A DNA stretch of 64,000 bases. Origin: Candidatus Methylopumilus planktonicus (GTDB taxonomy: Bacteria; Pseudomonadota; Gammaproteobacteria; Burkholderiales; Methylophilaceae). The notes under the pieces were generated by a model. The model was not told the DNA's origin, did not search any database, and saw only the letters and a list, made by a program, of their open reading frames with translations. Positions 12,191-21,189 of the stretch are shown here, piece after piece. Numbering within the stretch: the first letter of the stretch is position 1; each line of letters starts with the position of its first letter. The translations under genes were made by a program, and so were the position numbers. Location of the stretch: the NCBI RefSeq assembly GCF_006364715.1, contig NZ_CP040984.1, positions 496,001 through 560,000 on the forward strand, written 5' to 3'.

Positions 12191-13142
12191 ATTGCTTTAT
12201 GTGTTTTATCGAAATAAATCGAAGGCTAAAAATGATTCCTGCGAGAGAAGCAAAAAACCACTTAAGATGAAAATCTGCTGTATCTTGCCAAGCAGGTTTT
12301 TGTTTTTTCATGGCACTTAAAATATTAAGTACAGAATCACCCCTTACATAGATACCATCAATTTGTTTAGTAATATCTTTTAAGTAGGCTTCATCAAGTT
12401 TGGATATATAGCGGTCACTTTCACCACCCGCTACAACATTATCTCGTGTGCCAAGATTAGCTTCAGAGATTTGTGCAATACCTGGTTGCAATCCAAAGCT
12501 ATCACTAGACCAATATCCGATTAATTGATTCTTACCGTCAAGTTTGGGAATGGGAGCGCCTTTAAGGCTGCCGACACCTACAATAACCCAGTCATTACCT
12601 CCTTGGAATTGGCCAAGATCTCTTGTATTAAATGTATGAAGTTTAGGTGCTTCTTCGCCATCTGTAAAATAAACCACTTGAGAGTTTTCAGGGAAACTTC
12701 TAATGAGGCGGGCTAGATTGAAAAAAGATTCTCTTATACGAGAATTGCCAGACCAGCCCGACCGCCAATCTAAATGATCGATGGTATCTTCAATGGCATC
12801 AAAATTTTCACAGATTTCAATTGGGGTATAAGATGCTGAAACACTGACACCAACAAAAATTCCAATACTTACCTTCGTGCCACAGGGGAGTTCAGACATA
12901 ATTTCATGAAGACTATGCTTCATGTGCTCGAGTCTTGTTAAGGGTTTATTCATAACGGACATATCTATTGTGTTCATACTTTGAGAGATGTCAGCCACAA
13001 ACACATAGTTATAAATATTATGTTTAAGCGGTATCGATGGATTGATAATAGCTAGCACTATCAATCCGATCGATAATATAAGTGAGAGGGTGTCCAAATC
13101 GAGATTTGATCTCGATTGTATTGTCTTCAGCCACTCTTTCAT
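12168..13142 (-). CDS. mxaL: MxaL-like von Willebrand factor A protein
   Basis: The 324-residue protein has an N-terminal membrane segment (about residues 18-37), a vWA domain whose metal-ion-dependent adhesion site reads DISQSMN at 51-57 with later FTDGEE, and a C-terminal membrane segment near 290. This is the layout of MxaL, a protein that with MxaA and MxaK is needed to put calcium into the PQQ methanol dehydrogenase in methylotrophs. Assignment rests mainly on its position last in an R-S-A-C-K-L order. It probably exposes the vWA domain to the periplasm. Confidence 0.85.
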   Translation of the reverse strand: MKEWLKTIQSRSNLDLDTLSLILSIGLIVLAIINPSIPLKHNIYNYVFVADISQSMNTIDMSVMNKPLTRLEHMKHSLHEIMSELPCGTKVSIGIFVGVSVSASYTPIEICENFDAIEDTIDHLDWRSGWSGNSRIRESFFNLARLIRSFPENSQVVYFTDGEEAPKLHTFNTRDLGQFQGGNDWVIVGVGSLKGAPIPKLDGKNQLIGYWSSDSFGLQPGIAQISEANLGTRDNVVAGGESDRYISKLDEAYLKDITKQIDGIYVRGDSVLNILSAMKKQKPAWQDTADFHLKWFFASLAGIIFSLRFISIKHIKQYVIKRRK

Positions 13143-13146
13143 AAGT

Positions 13147-13701
13147 CTAAGGCAAGCCTACAGGAATATTACCCAAAATAAGTCCAGGTGATTCGGAGTC
13201 GCCAACACCTGGAGCTGGATTAGCAGGAAGTATCATCAGGACGCGATCGAGATTATGTTTCACATCCCACGCATGATTATCTATTTTAATAGAGAGCATA
13301 TAAGAGGCTTTTGCTTGTCTAAATAAATATTCAGTTTCATTTTTTACAGTCATATCTGTGCCATTAATAGCTAATGCGCGCTTAAAGAAAATGTTACCAG
13401 TATTGTAGTGAATCGCTGCTTTTTGTGATGGTGATGCAACAGGTAAAAGATTTGAAAAAAGAAGGCTTGCCTCTTTATATCTTTCTTTAGTGGTGAGCCA
13501 GTAGGCAGTTGCATAGCGTGCTTCAAAACTATTTAGAAACATGCGAGGCGATTTGCCTTCCTTAATATTTTGATTAAACACTTGAATATTTTTTAGTTCG
13601 ATAAATTGCTTAATAAATATACCCAGAGAAGCTATGAGGAGCATGACAAAAAGCCAAGTAAGTTTTTTGGTGCTAAAAATATTTTTTGTTATTAAAGCCA
13701 T
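13147..13701 (-). CDS. mxaK: MxaK-like protein
   Basis: A 184-residue protein with one N-terminal membrane segment (about 14-32) and a soluble part with TPR-like helices, including YATAYWLTTKERYKEASLLF and a HYNTGNIFFKRALA block. MxaK family members have this form and take part in calcium loading of methanol dehydrogenase. It overlaps mxaC by ten bases and precedes mxaL by four. Sequence similarity within this family is low, so the name depends strongly on gene order. Confidence 0.8.
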   Translation of the reverse strand: MALITKNIFSTKKLTWLFVMLLIASLGIFIKQFIELKNIQVFNQNIKEGKSPRMFLNSFEARYATAYWLTTKERYKEASLLFSNLLPVASPSQKAAIHYNTGNIFFKRALAINGTDMTVKNETEYLFRQAKASYMLSIKIDNHAWDVKHNLDRVLMILPANPAPGVGDSESPGLILGNIPVGLP

Positions 13702-14669
13702 GACTTAACCTCTATCAATTTAAGCGTCAGCAAAGCAATCATCAAAAGAGCTGCCGTTACAAAGCAATGGGTTGAATAATCCTGCCCAGGAATTTTTTCG
13801 AAATATTTAATTGGTTTCTTTTCTTTTTGATTAATATCTTCAATCGCTTTTTGGAGTGTTTTAGGGTCTTCAGCTTCGTATGCCTGGAAAGACGAAGGAA
13901 GTGTCTTAAAGAATTCATTTAACTCAATTTGAGGGGGCAAAGGGTCATCATCTTTTGGTTTGAATGATGTATTAAAAATACTGATACCACCAGGCTGCCT
14001 TAATACGATCCAATAGAGACTAATTTTAAATCGGCCAAACCAATCTTTAATTTTTTCTTGCGTCGCAGCGTCAATGCGACCGCCACCATCTGAAAGTAAA
14101 ATCACGGCCCTTGAGCCTGAGTCAGGCACTTTATTAAACAATTCTGCACCTGTCGTAAGTCCACTGCCTATATTAGTTTGAAATAATGCATTACCAGCTG
14201 TGGCTCTGACCGCAGAAATAATCGCATTTTTATTGTCAGTCAATGGTAAAACATACATCGCAGAGTTACTAAAAGTAACCATCCCAATCATATCATTTGC
14301 TCTAGATTGAACGAATTCAATAATAAGTCTTGCAGCAGCAGCAGATTTAATTTCTCCTACTTTTGTTTGATCATTCCCAGCAAAAGGGTCATCCATACTA
14401 GCACTTCGATCTAGCACAAGACCAATTTGGGCACCTATACCTGTTTTTTCAATTTCTTTTTGACGTGAATGCGGACCACTTAATCCTATAATAATCATGA
14501 TTAAAATAAGCGTGGCGATAAATTTTAAAATGATTGCAATGATGCTTGAGAGACGATCTTTTGGAATCATTTCGTTCCATGAATAATATTGAAGAGAAGT
14601 CTCTTTAAAAATAAGTGGAATAAATGCTAAAGGCATAAACCATAAGACCCATGGAAATGAAAATGTCAT
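13692..14669 (-). CDS. mxaC: MxaC-like von Willebrand factor A protein
   Basis: The 325-residue protein has two N-terminal membrane segments (about 4-21 and 42-63), a vWA domain with the MIDAS motif LDRSASMDD at 86-94 and the second motif LLSDGGG, and a C-terminal membrane anchor near residue 305. It is related to BatA/BatB proteins. Its start overlaps the mxaA stop by four bases (ATGA). In methylotrophs MxaC belongs to the calcium-insertion set; its partner in this genome is not visible in the window. Confidence 0.85.
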   Translation of the reverse strand: MTFSFPWVLWFMPLAFIPLIFKETSLQYYSWNEMIPKDRLSSIIAIILKFIATLILIMIIIGLSGPHSRQKEIEKTGIGAQIGLVLDRSASMDDPFAGNDQTKVGEIKSAAAARLIIEFVQSRANDMIGMVTFSNSAMYVLPLTDNKNAIISAVRATAGNALFQTNIGSGLTTGAELFNKVPDSGSRAVILLSDGGGRIDAATQEKIKDWFGRFKISLYWIVLRQPGGISIFNTSFKPKDDDPLPPQIELNEFFKTLPSSFQAYEAEDPKTLQKAIEDINQKEKKPIKYFEKIPGQDYSTHCFVTAALLMIALLTLKLIEVKSWL

Positions 14670-15658
14670 TTAGCAACCCCTACCACGAGTGCACTTTTAT
14701 CGACGATAAGTTTTCTTTCACAATCTCGACAATGTCTCGAGAAATTTTTAAGCCATTTGAGTATTTCTTCGTGATCATATTTTTTAGATGAGGCGTTAAA
14801 AAATACGAGTGTTGAAAGTTTAAAGAACTCACGAAGTTCTGAGTCAATATTTTCAAATGAAGTATTTTTTATATAAAGATCAGAAAGATTGTCTTTAAAA
14901 ACTATTTTTCCTGTCACAAGATCGAAAGCATGATGCATATCAGTTATGGCTTTTTGAACAGAAGCAGGGGTAGCTTTCAGCTTTACAATCGTACGATGTG
15001 TTCTTGCAAATACACCTCTCTTATTAGGTAGCCAAGCATATTGACTATAAATATAAATAAGGCCGATAAATGCGAGAAGTGCGATGATCCCAGAAATTTT
15101 TAGAATTTTAATAGAAGCTTCTTCATCCATTAAAAAAACACCTCTTAACGGGCTCATATCTTCTTCAATTTTAACATTGCCGAAAATAGAAAGAGGAGAG
15201 ATTGCGATGCGACGCTCCGGAATTCTATATTTAAATACTTGTTTTTTAGGATTATTAGGGTTTAAGAGTCGAATATATTCAGAGGGTAGAAATCCTGGCT
15301 TAACGACAACCTTATTTGTAAAAATTTGGTAGGTGAGATCAAGTGTTAGTGTAGTTGATGCATCACTTTCTTTTATTACATGCTTCATGGTGTCTAGAAC
15401 AATACCCAAGTCTTGACCTTGGTATTTTCTTTCGTAGCCCGGAATAGGAAGAGACTCTTTAATCAGTACATAAGGCTTTTTAATGGTGATTTCGATATAT
15501 CTTGAAGGCTTATCACCGATGGTATAGCCCACTTGCTGGAGGGGCTCTTTTATTTTGATAGAGACGATACCCTCTTCAATATCAGGCCATTCTTGAGCAT
15601 CAAGGGCAAAGCCCGTGGTTGAGAGTAAAAGTATCCAGAGGGAAATAAGGTATTTCAT
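14666..15658 (-). CDS. mxaA: MxaA-like periplasmic/membrane protein
   Basis: MxaA is required for active, calcium-containing methanol dehydrogenase. I start it at the ATG at 15658 because the translation then opens with a clear signal peptide, MKYLISLWILLLSTTGFALD; an upstream in-frame TTG at 15676 would add six residues and overlap mxaS. At 330 residues it has a beta-rich periplasmic half, one membrane segment near 185-205 (IIALLAFIGLIYIYSQY), and a cytoplasmic tail ending with a CRDCERK cysteine pair. Confidence 0.83.
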   Translation of the reverse strand: MKYLISLWILLLSTTGFALDAQEWPDIEEGIVSIKIKEPLQQVGYTIGDKPSRYIEITIKKPYVLIKESLPIPGYERKYQGQDLGIVLDTMKHVIKESDASTTLTLDLTYQIFTNKVVVKPGFLPSEYIRLLNPNNPKKQVFKYRIPERRIAISPLSIFGNVKIEEDMSPLRGVFLMDEEASIKILKISGIIALLAFIGLIYIYSQYAWLPNKRGVFARTHRTIVKLKATPASVQKAITDMHHAFDLVTGKIVFKDNLSDLYIKNTSFENIDSELREFFKLSTLVFFNASSKKYDHEEILKWLKNFSRHCRDCERKLIVDKSALVVGVAK

Positions 15659-15662
15659 AATC

Positions 15663-16523
15663 TTAGGCGCCCACAAATTGATTAAAGTATTCAGTCATTT
15701 TATTGGCATCGAAATGTTCGTCCACAAAAAAAGGTGGAATATCAAAATTCATAAAAGATTTTGTAATGGCGGCGCGTCTTTTTTCAAATGAATCTATAAT
15801 TTTTTCTTTCAATTCTTTTCTTAAAAAAAGTGTATCTTTTTTGCCACTCTCAGGATCAGTGATGGTCACAATACCAAAATTAGGTAAGTTGATATATTCT
15901 TTCTTATCCCATAGCACGATAGGAACGACATGATGCCTCATAAGATTCGATAAGCAATTTTCCAAATCAACTTCTGGTATATGAAAGTCTGAAATAAAGA
16001 AAATAAGCGCACGCTCTCGCGGCATGTATTGATAAAGATCTTTGATTGCTCTGTTTGATTTATTTGTTGATGTAAATTTTTTAAGTTCATTGATGAGCGT
16101 CATTGCATGTTGTGATCTAAATGAAATAGGCGCCAACCAATCCTCTCTAATTTCATCATCAAAACCTACAAGCCCTAAAGCATCATGACGATCAATCGCT
16201 GAATGTGCAATGGATTGAGCGACTTCGGCCGCAAGATTAATTTTTTTATTTTTGCCACCAAAATTCATACTGGCAGATAAGTCGCACACAATCATGACGG
16301 GTGTTGCACTTCGCTGATTAAACATTTTGACGTAAATCTCACCTAAGGGATCTCGAATTGATTGACGAATGTCAATTCTTCTTGGATCTGGATATGAGAG
16401 AAGTGTTGTATAACCGGCGAACTCAATACCCATACCTCTTTGGTTACTTTTGTGACGACCAGGATGCTTGCCTTTAGATTTCCAACTGATGTGGTAATCA
16501 AATAGTGGAGTTACTTGTGTCAT
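15663..16523 (-). CDS. mxaS: MxaS-like DUF58/vWA protein
   Basis: A 286-residue soluble DUF58 protein. The early segment FAGYTTLLSYPDPRRIDIRQS is typical of DUF58, followed by a vWA-like core with MIVCDLSASMNFGG (MIDAS aspartate at 81) and FFISDFH. DUF58 proteins act with MoxR AAA+ ATPases, whose gene lies five bases upstream. In methylotrophs this gene is mxaS, between mxaR and mxaA, exactly the order seen here. Confidence 0.87.
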   Translation of the reverse strand: MTQVTPLFDYHISWKSKGKHPGRHKSNQRGMGIEFAGYTTLLSYPDPRRIDIRQSIRDPLGEIYVKMFNQRSATPVMIVCDLSASMNFGGKNKKINLAAEVAQSIAHSAIDRHDALGLVGFDDEIREDWLAPISFRSQHAMTLINELKKFTSTNKSNRAIKDLYQYMPRERALIFFISDFHIPEVDLENCLSNLMRHHVVPIVLWDKKEYINLPNFGIVTITDPESGKKDTLFLRKELKEKIIDSFEKRRAAITKSFMNFDIPPFFVDEHFDANKMTEYFNQFVGA

Positions 16524-16528
16524 CTTGT

Positions 16529-17545
16529 TTAGGGTGCTTTAATAACGTTCAAAATGCCATTGGTTAAATCCCGAGCAATTACAGTTCTTCGCATTTCATA
16601 AACAGGATTAAATACGAGTCGATGTGCAATGGTTTCGTGGAATACTGCATGAATATCAGTTGGAGTCACAGAACTCCGTTCATTTAACCACGCGTTAACT
16701 CGAGCTGCTCTCATCATCATCATCATTCCTCTAGGGCTTGATCCCGATATCATTAATCGATTCATATCAAGATCAGGTATCTTAATCCCATAATCAGCAG
16801 GACTTTTTGTTGCTTTCCATAGATTCAGTGCATACTTTTTAAGTGCATCTGTTGCGGTAATTTCTTCTTGAATTGTCTTGGCTATATCTTTCAACTTATC
16901 AAACTTTAGTAAACTAGGTTTAACTTCACTTACAAGATTGTCAGCATCATGAAACCTTGTTTCAAAAATTAAACTTTTCATCATGTCATCATTTTTAGGG
17001 ATGAGTATTGGAATCTCCATCATAAATCGATCACGTGCGGCAGAAGGAATTTCAAAAGTTTCCTCACGTTCTACTTGATTTCTGTCTGCGAACACAATCA
17101 TGTGCGGAAAGTAATGTTCCTTATTAAATGCTGAGAGTGTTCTTTCAGCCATAATTCTTAAAAGTAAGGAATGAACTTGCGGCCTTGCTCGGTTAATTTC
17201 ATTAAAGAAGAAAATAGATAAATCACTACCAGACATTAAAATAGGGCCGGGGGTTACATGTGGCTTACCATCTTCACCAAGATAGGTATGATAAATAAGA
17301 TCGTTTGGCATAAGGTCAATCGTACCTTCAATACGTTGATAACCCCCACCAATGGCGCGCGTGAAAGCTTTAAGTAATGTTGTTTTTCCAACACCCACGT
17401 CACCTTCTAGAAGAACGTGACCACGTGCAAAAATTGAAGTGGTAATCAGCCTTACAGGACGCTCTTGTCCTATAACAACTTTATTAATTTCTGTTTCAAG
17501 TTTGACTGCAAGCTTTCTCCAGTCGGCCAGATTTTGGTCGCTCAT
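16529..17545 (-). CDS. mxaR: MoxR/MxaR family AAA+ ATPase
   Basis: The 338-residue MoxR-type ATPase probably acts as a chaperone for methanol dehydrogenase assembly with its vWA partners. Walker A is GDVGVGKTT at 48-56, Walker B is FFFNEINRARPQ near 113-124, and an arginine-rich SAARDRFM block is present. The C-terminal lid contains SSPRG followed by five consecutive methionine codons. It is the first gene of the minus-strand mxa run and is divergent from fabA across 160 bases. Confidence 0.9.
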   Translation of the reverse strand: MSDQNLADWRKLAVKLETEINKVVIGQERPVRLITTSIFARGHVLLEGDVGVGKTTLLKAFTRAIGGGYQRIEGTIDLMPNDLIYHTYLGEDGKPHVTPGPILMSGSDLSIFFFNEINRARPQVHSLLLRIMAERTLSAFNKEHYFPHMIVFADRNQVEREETFEIPSAARDRFMMEIPILIPKNDDMMKSLIFETRFHDADNLVSEVKPSLLKFDKLKDIAKTIQEEITATDALKKYALNLWKATKSPADYGIKIPDLDMNRLMISGSSPRGMMMMMRAARVNAWLNERSSVTPTDIHAVFHETIAHRLVFNPVYEMRRTVIARDLTNGILNVIKAP

Positions 17546-17705
17546 TATGGAATCCCTAATAGATGAAATTGTTTGTTGAGTGTTTTACTATGCTTTTCAT
17601 ATTAGCGTAATAATTTATCAGGGTAAATAGATAAAAACACGATAAAATAGTTGCGTCGCAAAAGAATATTTCCACAATTTTTATTATCTACTGCTTATAA
17701 ATTCA

Positions 17706-18221
17706 ATGTCTAAAAAAAATAGCTATACAAAAGAAGAGCTTTTATCTTGTGGTCGAGGGGAGATGTTTGGGCCAGGAAATGCTCAACTTCCACTGCCCCC
17801 TATGCTTATGTTTGATCGCATCGTAGCTATCACAGATGATGGTGGCGAATTTGGCAATGGACAAATTATTGCTGAACTAGATGTCAATAAAGACCTTTGG
17901 TTCTTTGGCTGCCATTTTGAGGGTGATCCTGTAATGCCTGGCTGCCTTGGACTAGACGCTATGTGGCAATTGGTCGGTTTTTATCTAGGTTGGAAGGGTG
18001 GCTTAGGTCGGGGCCGCGCACTGGGTGGCGGTGAAATTAAGTTTACAGGCCAAGTCTTACCTACAGCTAAAAAAATTACCTATGCTATTGATTTAAAGAG
18101 AGTAATTATGCGTAAACTCATTATGGGCATTGCTGATGCTAAAATGTCAGTCGATGGTCGGGAGATTTACCATGCTAAAGATTTGCGTGTCGGTTTATTT
18201 ACGCGTACTGATAATTTTTGA
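17706..18221 (+). CDS. fabA: 3-hydroxydecanoyl-ACP dehydratase/isomerase FabA
   Basis: FabA dehydrates 3-hydroxydecanoyl-ACP and isomerises the product to cis-3-decenoyl-ACP, the branch point for unsaturated fatty acids. The 171-residue hot-dog protein has the catalytic pair at the classical positions: His70 in FFGCHFEGD and Asp84 in GCLGLDAMW. The 160-base gap upstream contains GATAAAAT at 17641-17648 as a possible -10 element, without a convincing -35. fabB follows after 24 bases with AGGGGAGG as a strong ribosome binding site. Confidence 0.98.
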   Translation: MSKKNSYTKEELLSCGRGEMFGPGNAQLPLPPMLMFDRIVAITDDGGEFGNGQIIAELDVNKDLWFFGCHFEGDPVMPGCLGLDAMWQLVGFYLGWKGGLGRGRALGGGEIKFTGQVLPTAKKITYAIDLKRVIMRKLIMGIADAKMSVDGREIYHAKDLRVGLFTRTDNF

Positions 18222-18245
18222 TCGTTATTTAAGGGGAGGCGACGC

Positions 18246-19478
18246 ATGACCCGTCGTGTTGTTGTTACTGGATTAGGGATTGTATCTAGTCTAGGTAATA
18301 ATAAAAAAGAAGTTCAAGATAGCTTATATCATGCTCGCTCTGGCATCTCATTCCAGCCAGATTATGCTGCCATGGGATTACGCTCACATGTTGCAGGCTC
18401 CATCAAAAACCTTAATCTTGAAGAATTAATCGATCGAAAATTATTTCGCTTCATGGCGAAAGGTCATGCCTATGCCTGGCTCGCTATGCAAGAAGCGATC
18501 GCTGATTCAGCTTTGTCCGAAGCTATGGTTTCAAATATACGTACCGGTTTGATTGTGGGCGCGGGCGGCGCTTCACATGAAAGTATTTTAGAAGGTATAG
18601 ACACCGTACGAGAAAAAGGTATTCGACGTGTAGGGCCTTACATGGTCACAAAAGCAATGGCGAGTGGCGTTTCAGCATGTCTTGCAACGGGTGCCAAAAT
18701 TAAGGGTGTGAACTATGCGATTACCTCGGCATGTTCAACCAGTGCTCATTGTATTGGTGCGGGTATAGAACAAATTCAGCTAGGCAAACAAGATATTATT
18801 TTTGCAGGCGGTGCCGAAGAAGAGCATTGGACACTTTCATTTATGTTTGATGGTATGGGAGCTCTTTCAAGTAAATACAATGAGACTCCAGAAAAAGCCT
18901 CACGGACTTATGATGTAAATCGAGATGGTTTTGTGATTTCAGGTGGCGGCGGCATTTTGGTTCTAGAAGAGTATGAGCATGCAAAAGCACGTCATGCGAA
19001 AATTTATGCAGAAGTCGTAGGTTACGGCGCGACATCTGATGGGTATGATATGGTGGCACCAAGCGGTGAAGGTGCTGAACGATGCATGGCTCTGGCACTT
19101 CAAGGAATCGACCAAGTCGATTATATGAATACACATGGCACAAGCACCCCTGTGGGTGATGTCAAAGAACTTGAAGCGATTCGTGCTGTATTTGGGGATA
19201 ATAAATATGGCCCTATGCCACATATCGCGTCGACCAAATCCTTATCTGGTCATGCATTAGGTGCAGCTGGAGTCAATGAAGCGATCTATAGTCTTATCAT
19301 GATGGAAAATAAATTTATTGCGCCATCAGTTAATATTGAAGAATTAGATCCTTTAGCTAAAGGCCTTCCTATTGTGACAAAGCGTATTGATAATATTGAA
19401 GTGAAAACAGCTATTTCAAATAGCTTCGGTTTCGGCGGTACAAACGCTTCCCTTGTATTTTCGACAAAAAACCTTTAA
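18246..19478 (+). CDS. fabB: 3-oxoacyl-ACP synthase I FabB
   Basis: FabB elongates the cis-3-decenoyl chain made by FabA, so the pair gives an anaerobic-type unsaturated fatty acid pathway. The 410-residue thiolase-fold enzyme has its nucleophile Cys163 in [11 protein letters not shown], catalytic histidines in [11 protein letters not shown] (near 297) and [12 protein letters not shown] (near 336), and the C-terminal [11 protein letters not shown]. Its stop shares TTAA with the stop of the convergent Mth938-like gene. Confidence 0.98.
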   Translation: MTRRVVVTGLGIVSSLGNNKKEVQDSLYHARSGISFQPDYAAMGLRSHVAGSIKNLNLEELIDRKLFRFMAKGHAYAWLAMQEAIADSALSEAMVSNIRTGLIVGAGGASHESILEGIDTVREKGIRRVGPYMVTKAMASGVSACLATGAKIKGVNYAITSACSTSAHCIGAGIEQIQLGKQDIIFAGGAEEEHWTLSFMFDGMGALSSKYNETPEKASRTYDVNRDGFVISGGGGILVLEEYEHAKARHAKIYAEVVGYGATSDGYDMVAPSGEGAERCMALALQGIDQVDYMNTHGTSTPVGDVKELEAIRAVFGDNKYGPMPHIASTKSLSGHALGAAGVNEAIYSLIMMENKFIAPSVNIEELDPLAKGLPIVTKRIDNIEVKTAISNSFGFGGTNASLVFSTKNL

Positions 19479-19843
19479 AGCATAAGCGCCAGCAATACTT
19501 TACGTTCTTCGTTTGCCAAAATATTGTAGGTTCTGCATGCCGATTGATTGCTCATAGATTCAATAGCTATATTTTTCTTTGAAAAATATTCCAAGAGTTT
19601 TGGCTCAAGATGTTCTTGTGTATTGCCAGTACCCAATAAAATAATTTCAATATCTAAAGATTCGATAGCTTCAAAACTATTCTCTTTCATATCTTTGATG
19701 GTTTTGACTGACCATTCAAGAAAAAGTCGATCAGGGGTCATAATTAAACTTGATTCGTGGCGCGTTTGATTGACTTCCACCCAGTTTAAATCGTACCCCG
19801 TAATGAGATTTTTGTTATCAGATTGAATTAAGTGAAATTTCAT
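19475..19843 (-). CDS. Mth938-like domain protein (DUF498 family)
   Basis: A 122-residue protein. The core [23 protein letters not shown] and the block [22 protein letters not shown] match the Mth938/DUF498 family, related to mitochondrial NDUFAF3. Family function in bacteria is unknown; in mitochondria the relative assists complex I assembly. In betaproteobacteria it often sits beside the alanine aminotransferase gene, as here, with a 106-base divergent gap. Confidence 0.87.
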   Translation of the reverse strand: MKFHLIQSDNKNLITGYDLNWVEVNQTRHESSLIMTPDRLFLEWSVKTIKDMKENSFEAIESLDIEIILLGTGNTQEHLEPKLLEYFSKKNIAIESMSNQSACRTYNILANEERKVLLALML

Positions 19844-19949
19844 AACATCGTGTTTTTAAAGAAATAAATTAAACCAAAACCCTCTCATTTGTTGGCGGAA
19901 TGCGCGTTCACAAGGTAAGATATCATATATTCAAATATAGGTAATTAAA

Positions 19950-21176
19950 TTGGCTCAGCTTAAAAAATCATCGAAATTAAATAACGTCTGTTATGACATT
20001 CGCGGACCTGTTCTAGCGCACGCTAAAAAAATGGAAGAAGAAGGGCAGCGCATTATCAAGCTTAACATTGGTAATCCAGCCGCCTTTGGATTTGAAGCGC
20101 CTGAAGAGATTGTGCAAGACGTGATTCGGAATATGGGTAAAGCATCCGGCTATACAGATAGCAAGGGGCTTTTTGAGCCAAGAAAATCTATCATGCATTA
20201 CACACAGGAAAAAAATATTCCAAATGTGGATATTGATGATGTGATTATTGGTAATGGCGTTTCAGAGCTTATCGTGATGTCGATGCAGGCATTGTTAGAT
20301 AACGATGATGAAGTATTGATTCCCATGCCAGATTACCCGCTATGGACTGCAGCTGTTACATTGGCGGGCGGAAAACCTAGACATTATTTATGTGATGAAG
20401 CTTCAAACTGGTACCCAGATCTTAAAGATATCGAAAGTAAAATCACAAGTAAAACAAAAGCGATTTTAGTAATTAATCCAAACAATCCAACAGGCGCCCT
20501 TTACCCAAAAGAAATTTTAGAGGGCGTTATTCAAATTGCAAGGAAACATAAACTTGTTGTTTTTGCAGATGAGATTTACGATAAGGTGATTTACGACAAG
20601 AAGAAACATATTTCAATTGGATCTCTTGCAGATGATATTCTTTTTGTAACATTAAACGGCTTATCAAAAAACTATCGTGCATGTGGTTATCGTGCAGGGT
20701 GGTTAGTCGTGTCAGGAAATAAGAAAGAATCTGCAGATTATATTGAAGGTCTTAACATGTTAGCTTCCATGCGTTTATGTGCAAACGTTCCTGGACAGCT
20801 TGCAATTCAAACTGCTTTGGGCGGATACCAAAGTATTGATGATCTTGTCGCCCCCTCAGGACGACTCTTCAAGCAAAGAGAACTTGCCTACGATATGCTT
20901 GTTTCGATACCAGGTGTGACATGCGTTAAGCCAGAGGCTGCGATGTATCTATTTCCTAAATTAGATCCAAAAATATATCCAATTAAAGATGACCAAGAAT
21001 TTATTTTAAAATTATTGATTGATAAAAAAGTCTTGTTAGTTCAGGGCACAGGATTTAATTGGAAAGATCCTGACCATATAAGAATTGTATTCTTACCCAA
21101 TGAAGATGATCTTAAAGAGTCAATTAATCGTATTGCAGATTACCTTGAAAACTATAAAAAAAATACTGCGCACTAG
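19950..21176 (+). CDS. alaA: PLP-dependent aminotransferase, AlaA type
   Basis: The 408-residue fold-type I aminotransferase probably makes alanine from pyruvate and glutamate. The PLP lysine is K240 in LNGLSKNYRACGYRAGW; NPNNPTGALY and FADEIYDKVIYD are also present. The start is a TTG at 19950: the conserved KLNNVCYDIRGPVLAHA block begins only nine residues later and no ATG or GTG is available before it. It begins a run alaA-hom-thrC-thyA-folA. Confidence 0.93.
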   Translation: MAQLKKSSKLNNVCYDIRGPVLAHAKKMEEEGQRIIKLNIGNPAAFGFEAPEEIVQDVIRNMGKASGYTDSKGLFEPRKSIMHYTQEKNIPNVDIDDVIIGNGVSELIVMSMQALLDNDDEVLIPMPDYPLWTAAVTLAGGKPRHYLCDEASNWYPDLKDIESKITSKTKAILVINPNNPTGALYPKEILEGVIQIARKHKLVVFADEIYDKVIYDKKKHISIGSLADDILFVTLNGLSKNYRACGYRAGWLVVSGNKKESADYIEGLNMLASMRLCANVPGQLAIQTALGGYQSIDDLVAPSGRLFKQRELAYDMLVSIPGVTCVKPEAAMYLFPKLDPKIYPIKDDQEFILKLLIDKKVLLVQGTGFNWKDPDHIRIVFLPNEDDLKESINRIADYLENYKKNTAH

Positions 21177-21189
21177 AAAGCTATAGCCG

